Shown in pieces: positions 12,312 through 24,689 of a DNA stretch of 64,000 bases (position 1 is its first letter; the number at the start of each line of letters is the position of its first letter). The notes beneath the pieces were generated by a model that was not told the origin of the DNA, made no database searches, and saw nothing but the letters and a program-made list of their open reading frames with translations. Both the position numbers and the translations under genes were made by a program. Origin of the DNA: Engraulis encrasicolus (lineage: Eukaryota > Chordata > Actinopteri > Clupeiformes > Engraulidae); the NCBI RefSeq assembly GCF_034702125.1, contig NC_085860.1:14835723-14899722 (forward strand), read 5' to 3'.

Positions 12312-14160
12312 TGTGTGAAACAAATTTTATTATAACCTTTATTAAGACATAATGTACATCATATATCTAGAAAAGGATGAACGTTCAGGATGTCTGTGGA
12401 GGCCATTGGTACAGTTTTTACTCTGGCAAAGACTTCACCAAGTCAATATTACTGCAATATTGAAAGTGGTGGTGCGTTATAACATTACATATTACACCAC
12501 TGTTATGTACTGTTTGATATGTAGTGTACAGTTAGATTTAGAAACCCATCAAAAAGAAAGTGCATTCAAGTCAAACATGGGTACAAGATACAAGATTAGT
12601 CAGGCTGCCAAGCCAACAACTGCCAATATACAGTATTTGGGTGCTAAGTTCTAAAATGGCTAACTCCCCATGGCAACATCATAGACTCAAAAGGCTTTTC
12701 AAAAGCAGTGAGTGATACTTAGATTGATGTCGCAAGGAATGCTATTTCAATTTCAAAGAGCTAAACTTGCATTTCTAGTATGTCCTTTTGGAATGATTGT
12801 GGTATTTTTGCCATTTGCAGACATCCATTCAAGAAGGAAAGGCTAGATCCAGAATTATCTGTGTTTGGTGTGGTGCTTTGAAGGTGGAAGGCATTTCAGA
12901 AGTGTCCACATAAGCTAAAATGGGACCTTAACATTAACATTACATCAGCAAAGATGGTGAAATGCTATCGGCATCATTAATTCATGTGACTTTTGCTTTC
13001 TGTAGAAGAGTGCAGGTACCCGTTTCTATCTTACAATGTCCTCAGACTTAGACAGCATCTGACAAGAACCCTCTGCTTTGTAGTGGGTATTCCGTATACA
13101 CAGTATTTTGGTTTTCCCTTCATCGTGTGTTTATGTGACTTAAGTTTTTTGTTCAAAAGTGTTTGCTCAGTTTCCTTGAAGAATGTCTTTGTAATTTCCC
13201 TATATTTTTGGGAGGCACTCCAGCATGTATCACTCTTAAAGAAACCACAATAATCTTCCCAAAAGAGCGTGCTGAAAAAAAACACACCTGCTACAAGTGT
13301 TATCCATGTTAAATTCTGTTTTTGACCATAGCATAGACTGTATTTGCCTGGGCTAATAGCCGACTGTTGACTCCGTCAATCAGTCTAGCAAAAGCCATGA
13401 GGAATCCGTCTCCGTGGACGATGGGAGATGGTCTGATCTTACTCTATCATTTAAATTAATTGAAGTTCCAAACTCAAATTAAAACCCATATTGTGCTTTA
13501 TTAGCATGCCTGTTACGTTATAGCGTCGCAAACGCATACAAATAACAAAACGAAAGTGTGAATATAGTTACCTTAACCAATCAGTAACGGAGCTCGCGGG
13601 TGAGTTCTACGTCACCACTCTCAACTGTTTGCTGATTGGCGAAACACTGAGAGAACCGAGCACGAGGCTTTTGCCAGACGATGTGCGGAGCCAAAATCTT
13701 TGGGTGGAGTACAGAGGATGGCGTCACGAGGCTAAGACTGTATACCTGTAAAGAAAAAATAAGTACGATATTTAAAAAATTAAATTGCATTCAAGTCAGA
13801 ACGTCACAGTTAGTTCTTTAACCCATGAAGACACGCTGTTATAAATTTGCTGTTACCAGAATGGCAATTACCGAGTCGTAGTGCATTACTAAAGGCCCTG
13901 TGTTATGTCATAGTATTGTAGTACTATGATAATTCACTTTTCAATGACTATTACAGCGTGCCACAGGAGGTACAGCGGGCATTATGGGGCCACGGAAAGT
14001 TAAAAGTTGATTGAATTACATGTAAGTAATCTGCGTGGTTCTGCATCTAAATGCAATACATGATCCTGCTCTTCTAGCTCATGCTGCATCTTCTGACAAT
14101 TCTCAACTCAGCAGAGCAGGTCTGAGACATACCGTATTGGCAGAAATCGGAAGAGGAGAC
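12312..14160. other. unannotated intronic sequence
   Basis: Low-copy looking. 13330-13750 (ATAGACTGTAT ... AAGACTGTATACC, with CCAATCAG and GCAAAAGCC motifs) may be an old transposon fragment but no clean terminal repeat was found. Confidence 0.4.
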
Positions 14161-14793
14161 ACAGACAGTGTGTGTGTGTGTGTGTGTGTGTGAGAAAGAT
14201 AGAGAGAGAGAGGGAGAGAGAGCCATCTGCAGTGCCCTTAAAAGTTTAATGCACTTATTATCACTGAGTGATCGACTCTCATGTTCCATAGATGGCTGCC
14301 TTGTTTCCGCTGAACGTGAGTGAGGAGTGTGGAGGAGGCTTTCAGAGTGCCAGTAATTGCTTTAAACTGGCAGCACACTGAACCAAGTGCCTGCCGCCCG
14401 CCACTCCAGCTGCCCTCCCGATGACCCACCTGCAGCCTTCTTCTCCCTTTATCTGAGGCTGTCACCCGGCACTGCGGCTGTAGCACCTTGCCCTACAGGC
14501 CTGACATCCATCTATGCCAACGTAGTAGTGGTGTTCTTTTATAGTTAGGGAGGTTTTACGTACCAGACCTAAATTTTGACCCATGGCATTGGGGTCGGTG
14601 ACCTCTGTTGCGGAACGAAGTGTTTCATGAAGTATACCCTCACCATGACATTAGTTCATATCAGGCTATTATTCTTAACTTGACCCCATCTGACTTAACT
14701 CCAGTGGACCAGACAGAAACACATAGTCGTGCACACCCAAAGTTACCGCACAGCAGACATAGTCATGCACACTCCCCTGAGGATGTGCGCAGG

Positions 14794-15238
14794 GTCACTG
14801 ACAGCTTTGGTTAGGCCCAGGACAAAATCATCCGAAAACCAACCCCCCCCCACACACACACACACACACTCAATACGTAAGGGTTAATGTTCGGCGAGAA
14901 GGTCGCTACCGTGGAATAGCAGCACGACAGAGAGAATCTTTAGACCCCGACGCGGAGCGGAGCAGCAGCTGATTAGAGTCTTGTTGAAAAGTCGCTTTAG
15001 CAGTGAAAAGTCTTGTTGCCATTGACAGCGGTCTGTTATAGACCAACCCGTCCGTTATCGAAAAATAACAGACGTGCGAACGTTGGAGAGCCCCATTGAA
15101 ACGAATGGAGCATTCGACCGATGGCGTCACACCATATAATACACACAATATAATGACGACCCATTCCTGTGCCCCTGGTCTCCCTGGTCCCAGGACAACT
15201 GACCCCTTCGTCTCCCCCCCCCTGTCAACTTCCCTGGA
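14794..15238. mobile_element. GGCCCAGGACAAA-type element split by another insertion
   Basis: The outer halves (14794-14842 and about 15158-15238) match the intact 155-bp copy at 19844-19998, with TTAGGCCCAGGACAAA and GGTCCCAGGACAACTGACCC. The insert of about 300 bp contains AATAACAGACGTGCGAACG and TCGGCGAGAAGGTCGC. Confidence 0.7.
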
Positions 15239-15464
15239 TGCGTGTGTGAGGTAAGACCATGTGGGGGTCATATTATGCATGAGGGAGGGAGAGAGAAGGA
15301 CACTGCAGCCCGCAGCCAGCCACATAGACGGTAGAGCGACCTGGCCTGGTTGTCCAGAGGAAACTGTTGCTGAGTGCCAGGCAGTGCCAGCCCACCCGGG
15401 GCTGCAGCTATCTCATTAACATTGACGGCATATTCTCAAAGCCAATGGAGTATGTGACACGTGT

Positions 15465-15655
15465 GTGTGAGTGTGTGTGTCTGTGTGTGTGTGTTAGTGA
15501 GAAAGAGAGAAACAGAATGACAGTGAGAAAGAAAGAGAAAAGACAGAACGACAGAGAGAGAGAAAGAGACAGAGAGAGAATTAGTATGGCGGTGAGAAAG
15601 AAAGAGAGAAAAGAAAGAACGACAGAGAGAGAGAGAGAGAGCGCGAAAGAGAGAA
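15465..15655. repeat. (GT)n and degenerate GA-rich tract
   Basis: GT at 15460-15495, then GAGAAAGA/GACAGA repeats, including a near-duplicated GTGAGAAAGAAAGAGA block at 15522 and 15591. Confidence 0.85.
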
Positions 15656-15782
15656 GGGTGTGACTAAGCACCCTGGGGCTGCAGTGTGAATGAGCTGATA
15701 GGAGCTGGCCCACAAACAGGCGCGTCACCCGTAGGTCGCCTTGTCCTTCCTCTTAGCTCCATGGCCCTGTTCCAGCGGCTTT

Positions 15783-15830
15783 TTGTGTGTGTGTGTGTTT
15801 GCTTGCGTGTGTGTGTGTGTGTTTGTGTGC

Positions 15831-15920
<90 letters not shown>
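15783..15920. repeat. (GT)n microsatellite
   Basis: Interrupted at first, pure from about 15835 to 15920. Confidence 0.97.
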
Positions 15921-15923
<3 letters not shown>

Positions 15924-16184
15924 CCATAACCCCCCTCTTCTCTCTTCTCTCTTGTCTCCTGGACAAACTGGACTAAATAGATTCTGACCTTTCAGGGTCG
16001 CTTCATCATCCCAATTTGTGGGGATTGAGTCAGAAAGGGATGGGGGGGAAAGGGATGGGGGGGGGCAGAAAGGGATGGCGGGACGTGGTGGGGTGGGGTT
16101 CGGACAACACTAATCTAATGCTCCTTTTGTCCAATCGGACAAATTGCTGCTGCCCTCTGTCCATTCAGATACTCAGTGTGAGAG

Positions 16185-16214
16185 TGTGTGTGTGTGGGTT
16201 GGGGGGGGGTGCAT

Positions 16215-16245
<31 letters not shown>

Positions 16246-16246
16246 G

Positions 16247-16282
<36 letters not shown>

Positions 16283-16305
16283 TGTGTGTGTGTGTGTGTG
16301 TGTGT
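16185..16305. repeat. (GT)n with (CGTG)n core
   Basis: A CGTG tetranucleotide run at about 16240-16282 sits inside GT repeats. Alternating purine-pyrimidine sequence is Z-DNA prone. Confidence 0.95.
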
Positions 16306-16829
16306 TGTACAATACATTTCAGATGCTCAGGTGATTGTATAAAGCTCTGTATCAGTATGTGTATCTGTAAAGCAATACAAGCGGCTCAGGCTGAGCCAAA
16401 ACCATTTGCAGTGTTGCTGTGGGAGCTTATAAATACTGTTGTGACTGCTGTACTCAAATATCACCCAGGCATATACCACAAGATTATGTTTCAGTATTGA
16501 ATTACCTCCAGATTAGCTGTTGCAATTGACGTGATTTGAACGTTGATTTAATTGGCGCTTGCCACCGGAATCCTTTCTCAGGCACTTAGGTTTACAGTCT
16601 TGCCTGAAACTTTATCTCATTTGATTTGATTTGACAACTTCCCAAAACCATCCATATTGTAGCACTGTAGAAACTATATAGTGAATAGTAATATAACCTA
16701 GTGAATAATAACATGGATGCAGGATGTAAGGTACTAGCCAAGCATTTAATAGATGGATATAGCTCATGACACATCATGGGCCAGTCAGGTTAGGTAATCC
16801 AGACACTCAGTGAACTGCATGTCTGTAAA

Positions 16830-17177
16830 GCCAGGCTCAAACTACACGACTAGCGATTATGTGTCCGATTTTGGCGTCGGGGTGCACTGCACACTAGAAG
16901 AGAATCGCAACTGTCAATCTTGTCGCTGCTCGCAGCCACCGAGACAATGCCCGACGTTCTATTTCCAGTCGCAAATATCAAACGCTGTTTGATTTCTACG
17001 ATTTGCGATCGGCGACTCTTTGAGCTGCCAAAGTTATATCTTAGAATGTCGCTCACGACGAGGAAATCTTTCCCGACAATCGCTTGCGATGGTCCTGGGG
17101 GGTAACGTTGCAGCGATTGTCGTAAGGGGGGTTTTCAGCCGAGAATCGGCGCGATAGTCGTGTAGTTTGAGCCAGGC
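16830..17177. mobile_element. Harbinger-like MITE, TAA target duplication
   Basis: AGCCAGGCTCAAACTACACG at the left pairs with CGTGTAGTTTGAGCCAGGCT at the right. It is flanked on both sides by TAA, absent as a duplication in the sister copy at 17.97 kb. Confidence 0.85.
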
Positions 17178-17334
17178 TTAAGCTCCTCTACTCTGTCTTG
17201 TTTGCTAGGAAGTTATGTGGGAAACCCAAATGCATTTGGGTGGGCGTGAGGATGCTTAGTTTAGTCCAAGGAATGTAAGGCAGATGGTATTTGCACCCAG
17301 GTGTTAGTGAACATTGCTATTTGCTATTTGCACA

Positions 17335-17580
17335 ATGCCTATTCACACCCGGATGTAAATAGCAACAATGACTATTTACACCCGAGTGGGAATAGTCATT
17401 GTTGCTATTTACAGTACACCCGGGTGTGAATAGTCATTGTTGCTATTTACACCCGGGGGAATTTAGACAAAAAAGCTATTTACACCCGAGTGTTTGTAGT
17501 CAGTATCTCGTGCTACTTACACCCATATCCCATCCTGGTGTTCCCAGACGAAACTGCTATTTACACCCAGGTCTTCAGTA
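17335..17580. repeat. TTTACACCCGGGTG palindromic minisatellite
   Basis: About eight degenerate copies of GCTATTTACACCCG in both orientations with GAATAGTCATTGTTGC between them. Confidence 0.85.
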
Positions 17581-17643
17581 AGCATTTCATAGATGGATAT
17601 AGCTGACATCATGGGCCAGTCAGGTTAACCTAGACACTCATAG

Positions 17644-17961
17644 GGTTTTCAGGCCGACCAGAATTGTGCCGGCGCCGGCACCAGTTACGTTCAGCACTAA
17701 AGTGCTTACCTGCGAACCGCCCGTGTTCATACCGCGCTCTAAACTTTTTCTACGCGTGACTGTGTTACCAGGATGAACCTGCTGACGGCCACTTTGTCAT
17801 CACAGTTCGCAGAGAAAAAAACAAGTATGTTGCGGTTCGCATTGCGAACCAACTTTTCTGGTTCGCGAACGCTAATATCTGTTGCGTGAACACGACGGTC
17901 GGTTGGCTATTAGGTGATGGAACGGGCTCCAGCACGGTTCTCAGTCGGCCTGAACGCCCCT
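17644..17961. mobile_element. Harbinger-like MITE, TCA target duplication
   Basis: The left TAGGGTTTTCAGGCCGACC and the right GGTCTCAG-like inverted end (TCGGCCTGAACGCCCCT) pair. The insertion splits ACACTCA/GTGAAC of the sister copy with a 3-bp TCA duplication. Confidence 0.75.
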
Positions 17962-18550
17962 TCAGTGAACTGCATCTCTGTCTGCCCATCTACCCTGGCT
18001 TGTTTGCTAGCTATGTGGGAAACCTACTGTAAATGCATTTTGGTGGATGTGAGGATGCATAGTTTGGACCAGAGAATGTAAAAGGAAGAAAGCTTATTGC
18101 AGTTTTTAAGCACGTTAGGTACCAACATGTTAACGCACATTCACATTTTGAGAAACACCTGTGTAGGTATGCTATGCTGGTACCAAGCCACAGTTGTTTC
18201 AGACAAGAACAGCGGTTCGCATGGACTCAAGTGTTGACATTGATTCTGCCATTTCAACTATACTGCCGAATCTTTGAGCATAAAGCAGCATTATTATCAA
18301 AATGATCAGTTAAGTGTTTTTTTCCAATCATCTGCAGTTTTTTTGTAAAACCACGCCTTCGGAGAGCTAACCATATGATGAATATTTGTGGTGCACGGCG
18401 GAGCCACATCCATCTGGCATGAGCCAGGTTAATGTGTTGAAGCATCACAGCTAAATTTACGGTGCGGGTGTAGTGGGGGAATGGAACAACAGGGGTGGGT
18501 GAAGGTAGTGAGACATAGCTCATGATGACTGTTGCAAGACTAAACCCATC

Positions 18551-18860
18551 AAAGCAATGACTCTTCTCCTCTCTACTCCTCTCCCTCTTCTCTCTTCTCC
18601 TCTCCTCTCCTCTCCTCTCTTCTCCTCTCCTCTCCTCTCTTCTCCTCTCTTCTCCTCTCCCCTCCTCTCCCGTCCTCTCCTCTCCTCTCCTCTCATCTTC
18701 TCCTNCTCTCCTCTCATCCTCTCCTCTCCTCCTTTCTTCTCCTCTCCTCTCCTCTCCTCTCCTCCTCCCCCCTCTCCTCTCCTCATCCCTCCTCTCCTCT
18801 CCACTCCACTCTTCTCCTCTCCTCTCCTCTCCTCTCCTCTCCTCTCCTCTCCTCTCCTCT
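18551..18860. repeat. (CCTCT)n pyrimidine tract with one ambiguous base
   Basis: TCTCC/TCTTC pentamers over 300 bp. Base 18705 is n, an assembly uncertainty in the tract. Confidence 0.95.
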
Positions 18861-19043
18861 GCTGTGTTGCATGTGGTCTGCCTGCCTGTGTGCCTGTCAG
18901 CCAGCGTGTCCTAAGACACCCCTTTTCTCTCTCTCCCCTGCTGCCATTTGTGCCACCATGCTGCTGCTTTTCCCCCTCTGAGCCGTCACACGTCCTGCAT
19001 GTCCTGTGTTTTATCAGGGTCTGTGGATGCACATGTATGCAAG

Positions 19044-19046
<3 letters not shown>

Positions 19047-19079
<33 letters not shown>

Positions 19080-19141
19080 TGCACACACATGCACGCACAT
19101 GCACACACACACACACACACACAAACACAAACGTAGACTCA

Positions 19142-19187
<46 letters not shown>

Positions 19188-19240
19188 AACAAGCACAAAC
19201 ACAGACTCACAAACATGTGCACACACACACACACAAACGT
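19047..19240. repeat. (CA)n compound microsatellite
   Basis: CA runs with CGCATGCA and AAACGTAGACTCACA interruptions; the latter motif repeats three times (19124, 19197 and 19235). Confidence 0.93.
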
Positions 19241-19404
19241 AGACTCTCAAACATTGCACACTCGTATACACACTGAGAGAGACAGCGAGAGAGAAACATG
19301 CATGCACACAGCCACACTCAGTCAGCACCCCTGTAAACATGCAGTACATACTCACACATACAGTATACAAGCAGAAAAAGTCAGTGATCCATTGTTTTGA
19401 ATAG

Positions 19405-19490
19405 CATAAATATATACAGTATACCCACTTCAAAAAATGCTCAAATATACAGTATACCCACCATAAAAAAGTAGACTACACCACTGGACA
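19405..19490. mobile_element. hAT-like MITE fragment (GTAGACTACACCACTGG end)
   Basis: Two copies of ATACAGTATACCCAC and a terminal AGTAGACTACACCACTGG. The same family lies in inverse orientation at about 45890-46072. Confidence 0.7.
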
Positions 19491-19843
19491 CAGCCACACA
19501 CACACAGCGCTGTACGGTAAAAGCACACAGGCACTGCAGGTCTCCAGATCCTCCTGCCCGACAGTGCCAGCGTGTTGCCAGGATGTGAGCACTCATACCA
19601 GGAGCTGCAGCTGGATAGATAGATGTGCTCGCTGTGCCTTTGTGACACGTTGGACTTGACTCATGAGATGTGCACTCATTGCACTGGCACAGATGGGTCC
19701 AGAGTTTATGATATGGCTGTGTGGATGAGGACAGCACCGCTGGCCAGAGATGCAGGTAGAGATCAGTCACTTCCTCTACATGCTGTGCAACACTATGTCC
19801 AGAGTTGTCTTCTGAAGGACAGCAACAATGGAAGGTCATAGTC

Positions 19844-19998
19844 AGGAGGACCGCTGACGGCTTTGACTGGGCCCGGGACAAAGACATATGAAAGGGCCCC
19901 AAACCCAATGTAATGAGGATCCAAATCTGGGGCCCTTCTCTCCTTGGGCCCAGGACAAGTGATCCCTTTGTACCCCCCTGTCGGCTTTCCTGGTCATA
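19844..19998. mobile_element. short GGGCCC-AGGACAA inverted-repeat element
   Basis: TGACGGCTTTGACTGGGCCC and the inverted GGGCCCAGGACAAGTG...TGTCGGCTTTCCTGG form the ends. It is the intact copy of the element broken at 14794-15238. Confidence 0.7.
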
Positions 19999-20531
19999 GA
20001 ACCTACCACTCGTTAAGATGGAGGACAGGGGCGAAGACAGTTGACACAATACTAGACATTGTGCTTAATGTCAAAGTTGGAAGTTTCACACATTGAGTGT
20101 TTTTGCGGCACATCAGTGCATCATTTCTGCAATTATTTCTAGTAAAAATGTTTCTTTATAGTTGATCTCAATGGGATTTCTGTGTAGATTCCTATTCATT
20201 TTGATCATGTTAGTCAAAAGACTAATGTTGCAAGCATGCAGCTGAACGTTATTCTTTGGACAGGAATATATCGGTTCTGTTTGAAAAGACATGCATTAGA
20301 TTAGAATAACCCTGTCTACAAAGGGTCTGCACAATCTCTTGCATAGTGCAGATACATTTAGGATGAGTCATCGGCCATGGCGTTTGATGGTGATGGATGA
20401 AGACCGTCTAACATGTCGGCGATTTGTATCCCACACGTCCAAAAGAAAAGACCTTGATGGATAGCTGTTGTCTGCTGTGTGTTACACTTTGTGTGGTGGC
20501 GGGTGGGTGCTGGAGAGCCCAGTGGTTAGAC

Positions 20532-21033
20532 TAGGGATGTTAAACTCAGGCCCGGGGGCCAAATCTGGCCCGTGGAGTCATTTTATTCGGCCCATGAGAT
20601 CATTTCAAATGTGCAGTACAGTTGGTCCACATACACCTTTAATGTACGTATAGCGTAGTCTTGAACATGAAATTTGGTGTGTCATAGGAATATGCAGGGG
20701 TGTCGTACAGGGCGGTAAAGTGTGACTGAGTTACCTGTGATTTATGTAGATGCATGTTATCGCTGGAAGGGTCCATTGGAGCTGATTGTGCATAGAGCTC
20801 ACAATATGAGAAATGGGAATATGAGAGGGCCCAGGCCAATGAAACAGCTCACACTCATATGCAACAGAATATTTGAGTGACCACATATGAGGGGAAAGAG
20901 TATGTGTGAAATTTAACTATGATTATTAAGTGTGTGCATCCACAACTCTAGTCCATTTTAGAGTCCAGCCTGCGTCTTGGTTCCAGATTTTGATTTTGGC
21001 CCTCAGTCAGTCAATTTGAGTTTGACACCCCTG
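20532..21033. mobile_element. hAT MITE with perfect 8-bp target duplication
   Basis: The left end TAGGGATGTTAAACTCAGGC and the right end GAGTTTGACACCCCTG are inverted. GGTTAGAC flanks both sides (20524-20531 and 21034-21041). The interior shows no transposase. Confidence 0.93.
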
Positions 21034-21089
21034 GGTTAGACCGAGTGTTGGTGCCAGGTCGTGGCTGGAGAAGGAAGGAAAAAAAGAAA

Positions 21090-21700
21090 CCAGAAAAATA
21101 ACCTCAAGTGAAACCTTGTGGCACAGTGGGGCGTGGTGTCAGCGATGATGGACTGCCAAGCAGAGGAGCAGGTGTCAGTGGCCGCTGCTAAGGATTTGGA
21201 GGCCCTTAGTATAACTGGTCAGGAGGCCCCCCTCATAATTAAAGTATATGTGGGTATTTTTTTCTCCTGTTTAGGTGGAAACATGGGGATAAAAATAAAA
21301 ACTCCATTGTAACAGGTGCATTTTCACCCCCTAGCTGGGATATTTTTAAAGCAGGATTTTTGATATGTGGGTTTTAAAAATCTGCTTACGTGGAAACGTT
21401 CGGCCAAACCCAATGTAACCAGGAGAAAAAATATCCACATTTTAAAATATCCTGCTACGTGGAAACAGCTCCTTTGTAATGATAATAATAATCTACTAAC
21501 TAATGAATATATGTTTTGTAATGTAATTCAGTATTTCTTTTTCATGACATTTTTCTATTCAATCTCAATTTAAGAGGCTCCCAGTTTTTGGGGCCAAAGT
21601 GGTAGGTGCCCTAATCACTGGTTGGTGCCCTAAGCACTCTGGATACTCTGCTTATGTCTAGCGGCGGCCCTGGGAAGGTGCCACTGTTGCACTGCCTTAG
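21090..21700. other. unannotated, possible old inverted-repeat element
   Basis: 21200-21480 has several ACGTGGAAAC and AAAATATCC words in both orientations, suggesting a decayed element. No gene seen. Confidence 0.35.
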
Positions 21701-21829
21701 GAAGTCCATCTATCTCTGTAAAGGCGGAGGGAGGGCCCTGCTCTGTTACACACACCTACAAATATACACTTCCCAATACGCACAAAATCTGAGAACAGAT
21801 GCACACTCACACACACCACTCACACACTC

Positions 21830-21895
21830 CCACACATGCGCGCAGGCACGCACACACATGCACGCACACGCGCACGCGCACGCGCACGCACACAA
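21830..21895. repeat. (CA)n/(CGCA)n tract
   Basis: CGCACGCGCACG units form an alternating purine-pyrimidine stretch. Confidence 0.9.
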
Positions 21896-22126
21896 TCACA
21901 TAGATGCATTCATGCATAGACATTACTGTATGCACACGCTCCCTGTCTCTCTCACGAACACATCTACAGTATAAACAAAATATATATATATATATATATA
22001 TCTGTAGGATTTTACACACCAATTTATACGACACACTCTCAACCAAAGCTTCTAGAGTTTGTAAATGTAGCGTACATATAATACCTTTTTGTGGACTTCA
22101 ATCTAATATCTCTTCATGCTCTGAAA

Positions 22127-22251
<125 letters not shown>

Positions 22252-22334
22252 ACTAAAGTATTTGGTCTCCTTGCACAGCCCATTCCCCTTGAGCTGGAAA
22301 CAAACATCGTCGAGTCAGCCTGTCCCGCTAACAA

Positions 22335-22715
22335 TTATGTGTGCTTTCTCAGAGAGCACTAAAGTAGAGGTGAGCTTACCTCCCTCACAAGGTTTATTCT
22401 GTCCTTATGTTGGTCCTTGATACAAGTGTAATGTACCGGTAATCTTGTGCTGAACAAAAAAAGTGTCCTCTGTAAAGAAATATAGACATAAACACAACAT
22501 AACGCAATGCTATATTTGCCGCTCAATTACATTGGCTCTCTCACAGAGTATGGGAAGTAGAGGTGAGGGATAATTCCTTTGCGAAGTTTATTTTGTCTTT
22601 ATCTTACTAAGCATCACGTAATTAAGTATCACTTAATGTTGGACAAAAAGTGGCAAACATCTATAAACAACACAGACACTATGTTTGCCCGTGCTGCTCA
22701 CTGCACCATTAACTT
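22335..22715. repeat. old tandem duplication, period about 200 bp
   Basis: GTAGAGGTGAG, TTTATT.TGTC and the block GAACAAAAA.GTG / GGACAAAAAGTGG recur in the same order at 22366/22559 and later offsets. The copies are strongly diverged. Confidence 0.55.
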
Positions 22716-23608
22716 TTCTCTTTACATTTTATTTTACTCTCCCTATTGCATTAATTAGGTTTAAAGAAGTATGTAACAGCACGTAACATTATTTAGGTAT
22801 TTCCACTATACCATAGGGCAAGGGTTAGTGTTAGGTATAGTACATGGGTTCTACATTTTTGTTTTCCCCTGGCTGCGCGAATCTAGCTGCGCACAACTCA
22901 ACCTCTGATTGTTGGAAACTGCTGTCAGTCAAAAAATTAGCTCACGTGGTTGGCTGCCAGTGTCTTGACCCTCCTCACAATATCGTGTTTACAAACACAG
23001 TGAACCCATGTATATACTGTGTACCCCCATAATATTACATGGTGATTGATAGTACATACACATACAGTAAAAAGAGGCTGTAAAATAAAGTGTCTTTTTC
23101 TGTGTGACCAAGACAACCAACCGCCTGTTAGTATTCAAAGGGCTCTCTCTCTCTGCGATGCCATTTCAGACCAATTCAGCACCCTCCCGTCATTTAAAAG
23201 ACACGGGGAGACCAGACATGCTCCTTTAGAGGGGACGGGGAGACATGCTCTTTTTTCTAATTCATTCTTTTGACTTTGCCTCGCCTAGCCGAGTAAGTAA
23301 GTAAGCCCTGTAGTCAGCTTAACAAATACAGTGTCTGAGGAGCGGCTTTCATCTCGTAAAGTAATTTAGTAGCGCTCGCTAGCTCGCTCGCTGTCGCGCT
23401 AATGAGAGCGGGGGATGGAGAATAACATCTCGCACATTAAAATTGTTAGTCGTCATCGTCCTCACACAGCCCGTGTCACGTTTTCTGGAAAAAGCCAAAA
23501 ATGGAACAACATGCGCCAGCCAGAGGAGAAGACGATGTCGTGAAAAGACACAAGCATATACCTACAGTCCAGTGCAATATGGGCATAATCAAGCACCTAG
23601 ACATAGAT

Positions 23609-23791
23609 GTGGACACACATACACAGACACACACGCACACACACACACGCACACACACGCGCACACACACACACACACGCGCACACACACACACACGCAC
23701 ACACACGCACACACCCACACACACACATACACACACACACACACAGACACACACACACACACACACGCACACACACACACACACACACACA

Positions 23792-23844
<53 letters not shown>

Positions 23845-23960
23845 GCGCCAGTGGAGTTAGATTAGGAGAGATAATGCAGTGAAAGCACAATAGAGCACAC
23901 AATAAAGCACTAACACACACACACACACGCACACACATGCACACACACACATACGCAGAG
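23609..23960. repeat. (CA)n compound microsatellites
   Basis: 23609-23844 mixes CACACA with CGCA, CCCA and AGACA. A second run lies at 23910-23953. Confidence 0.95.
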
Positions 23961-24214
23961 AGTGGAAGGTATCTCTGCACGTGTCCACCAGTGCTAAATG
24001 TACATTTGGTTTTCAGGACAAATTTGTTACACACCCCATTGACAAAAACAACCTGCATTTATGCACACACATGCTAACATCCTTCACTGAGAGGAACGAA
24101 ACGGAATTCATAACGATGGAAAAAATGCTAATCCTGTTTCATGGTTTGCTAAATGTGCCGCAGATGTGTGTAGTAGAGTGTGGCAGTCACCAGGCTCTGC
24201 AGTGAAACGGACAT

Positions 24215-24300
24215 GCACACACACACGCACGCGCGCGCACACACACATACACATGCGTGCATGCACACACGCTCCCTCGCACACACATCTACACAACACA
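24215..24300. repeat. (CA)n/(CGCG) tract
   Basis: CACGCACGCGCGCGCACAC is a CpG-rich alternating stretch. Confidence 0.85.
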
Positions 24301-24309
24301 CATTTGTAT

Positions 24310-24560
24310 TTGTATCTTTGTGAGGACCTTCCATTGACTCCCATCATAACAAAACTAGTGAATGCTAAAATCGTGCCCTGACCAAAGCATTCCTTAACCC
24401 TAACCTGTCAGTAAGCAAATGTTGCTTTTTTTTAGCACTTTTAGTTTTTTCACCAACAATAAAACAACTGAGAAAAACGTGTTAAATGGCTGTGAGGATC
24501 AACCAAAATGTCCCAACAACCGCAAATGTCCTCACAGCAAAGTTGTAGTCCACACAGTGG
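24310..24560. mobile_element. TGTGAGGACC-type dispersed fish repeat
   Basis: TTTGTGAGGACCTTCCATTG, CTTAACCCTAACC and GTCCTCACAGCAAAGTTG are blocks typical of a common fish interspersed repeat. Boundaries are uncertain. Confidence 0.45.
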
Positions 24561-24571
24561 AGATTTAACTG

Positions 24572-24573
<2 letters not shown>

Positions 24574-24621
<48 letters not shown>

Positions 24622-24672
24622 CGTACACACACCCGTACACACACACCCGTACACACACACACACACACACAC
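24574..24672. repeat. (CA)n with CCCGTACA interruptions
   Basis: CA run followed by three CCCGTACACACA units. Confidence 0.95.
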
Positions 24673-24689
24673 TCGTCTTTGACTGATAA

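Larger units (their letters stand above)
16735..18085. repeat. local segmental duplication, two copies about 840 bp apart
   Basis: AGATGGATATAGCT...ATCATGGGCCAGTCAGGTTA occurs at 16750 and 17590. CAGTGAACTGCAT occurs at 16807 and 17963. CTTGTTTGCTAG...ATGTGGGAAACC and GTGAGGATGC.TAGTTT occur at 17198 and 17998. Each copy carries its own insertion (16830-17179 and 17644-17961), and only the gap between copies carries the TTTACACCCG repeats. Confidence 0.85.

Noticed and set aside
14906..15325. 139-codon minus-strand frame without simple repeats
   Set aside because: It overlaps a nested transposon insertion whose parts recur at 19.8 kb. No protein family recognised.
18520..19276. Frames of over 200 codons across 18.5-19.3 kb
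   Set aside because: Pyrimidine pentamers and CA repeats, with an ambiguous base at 18705.
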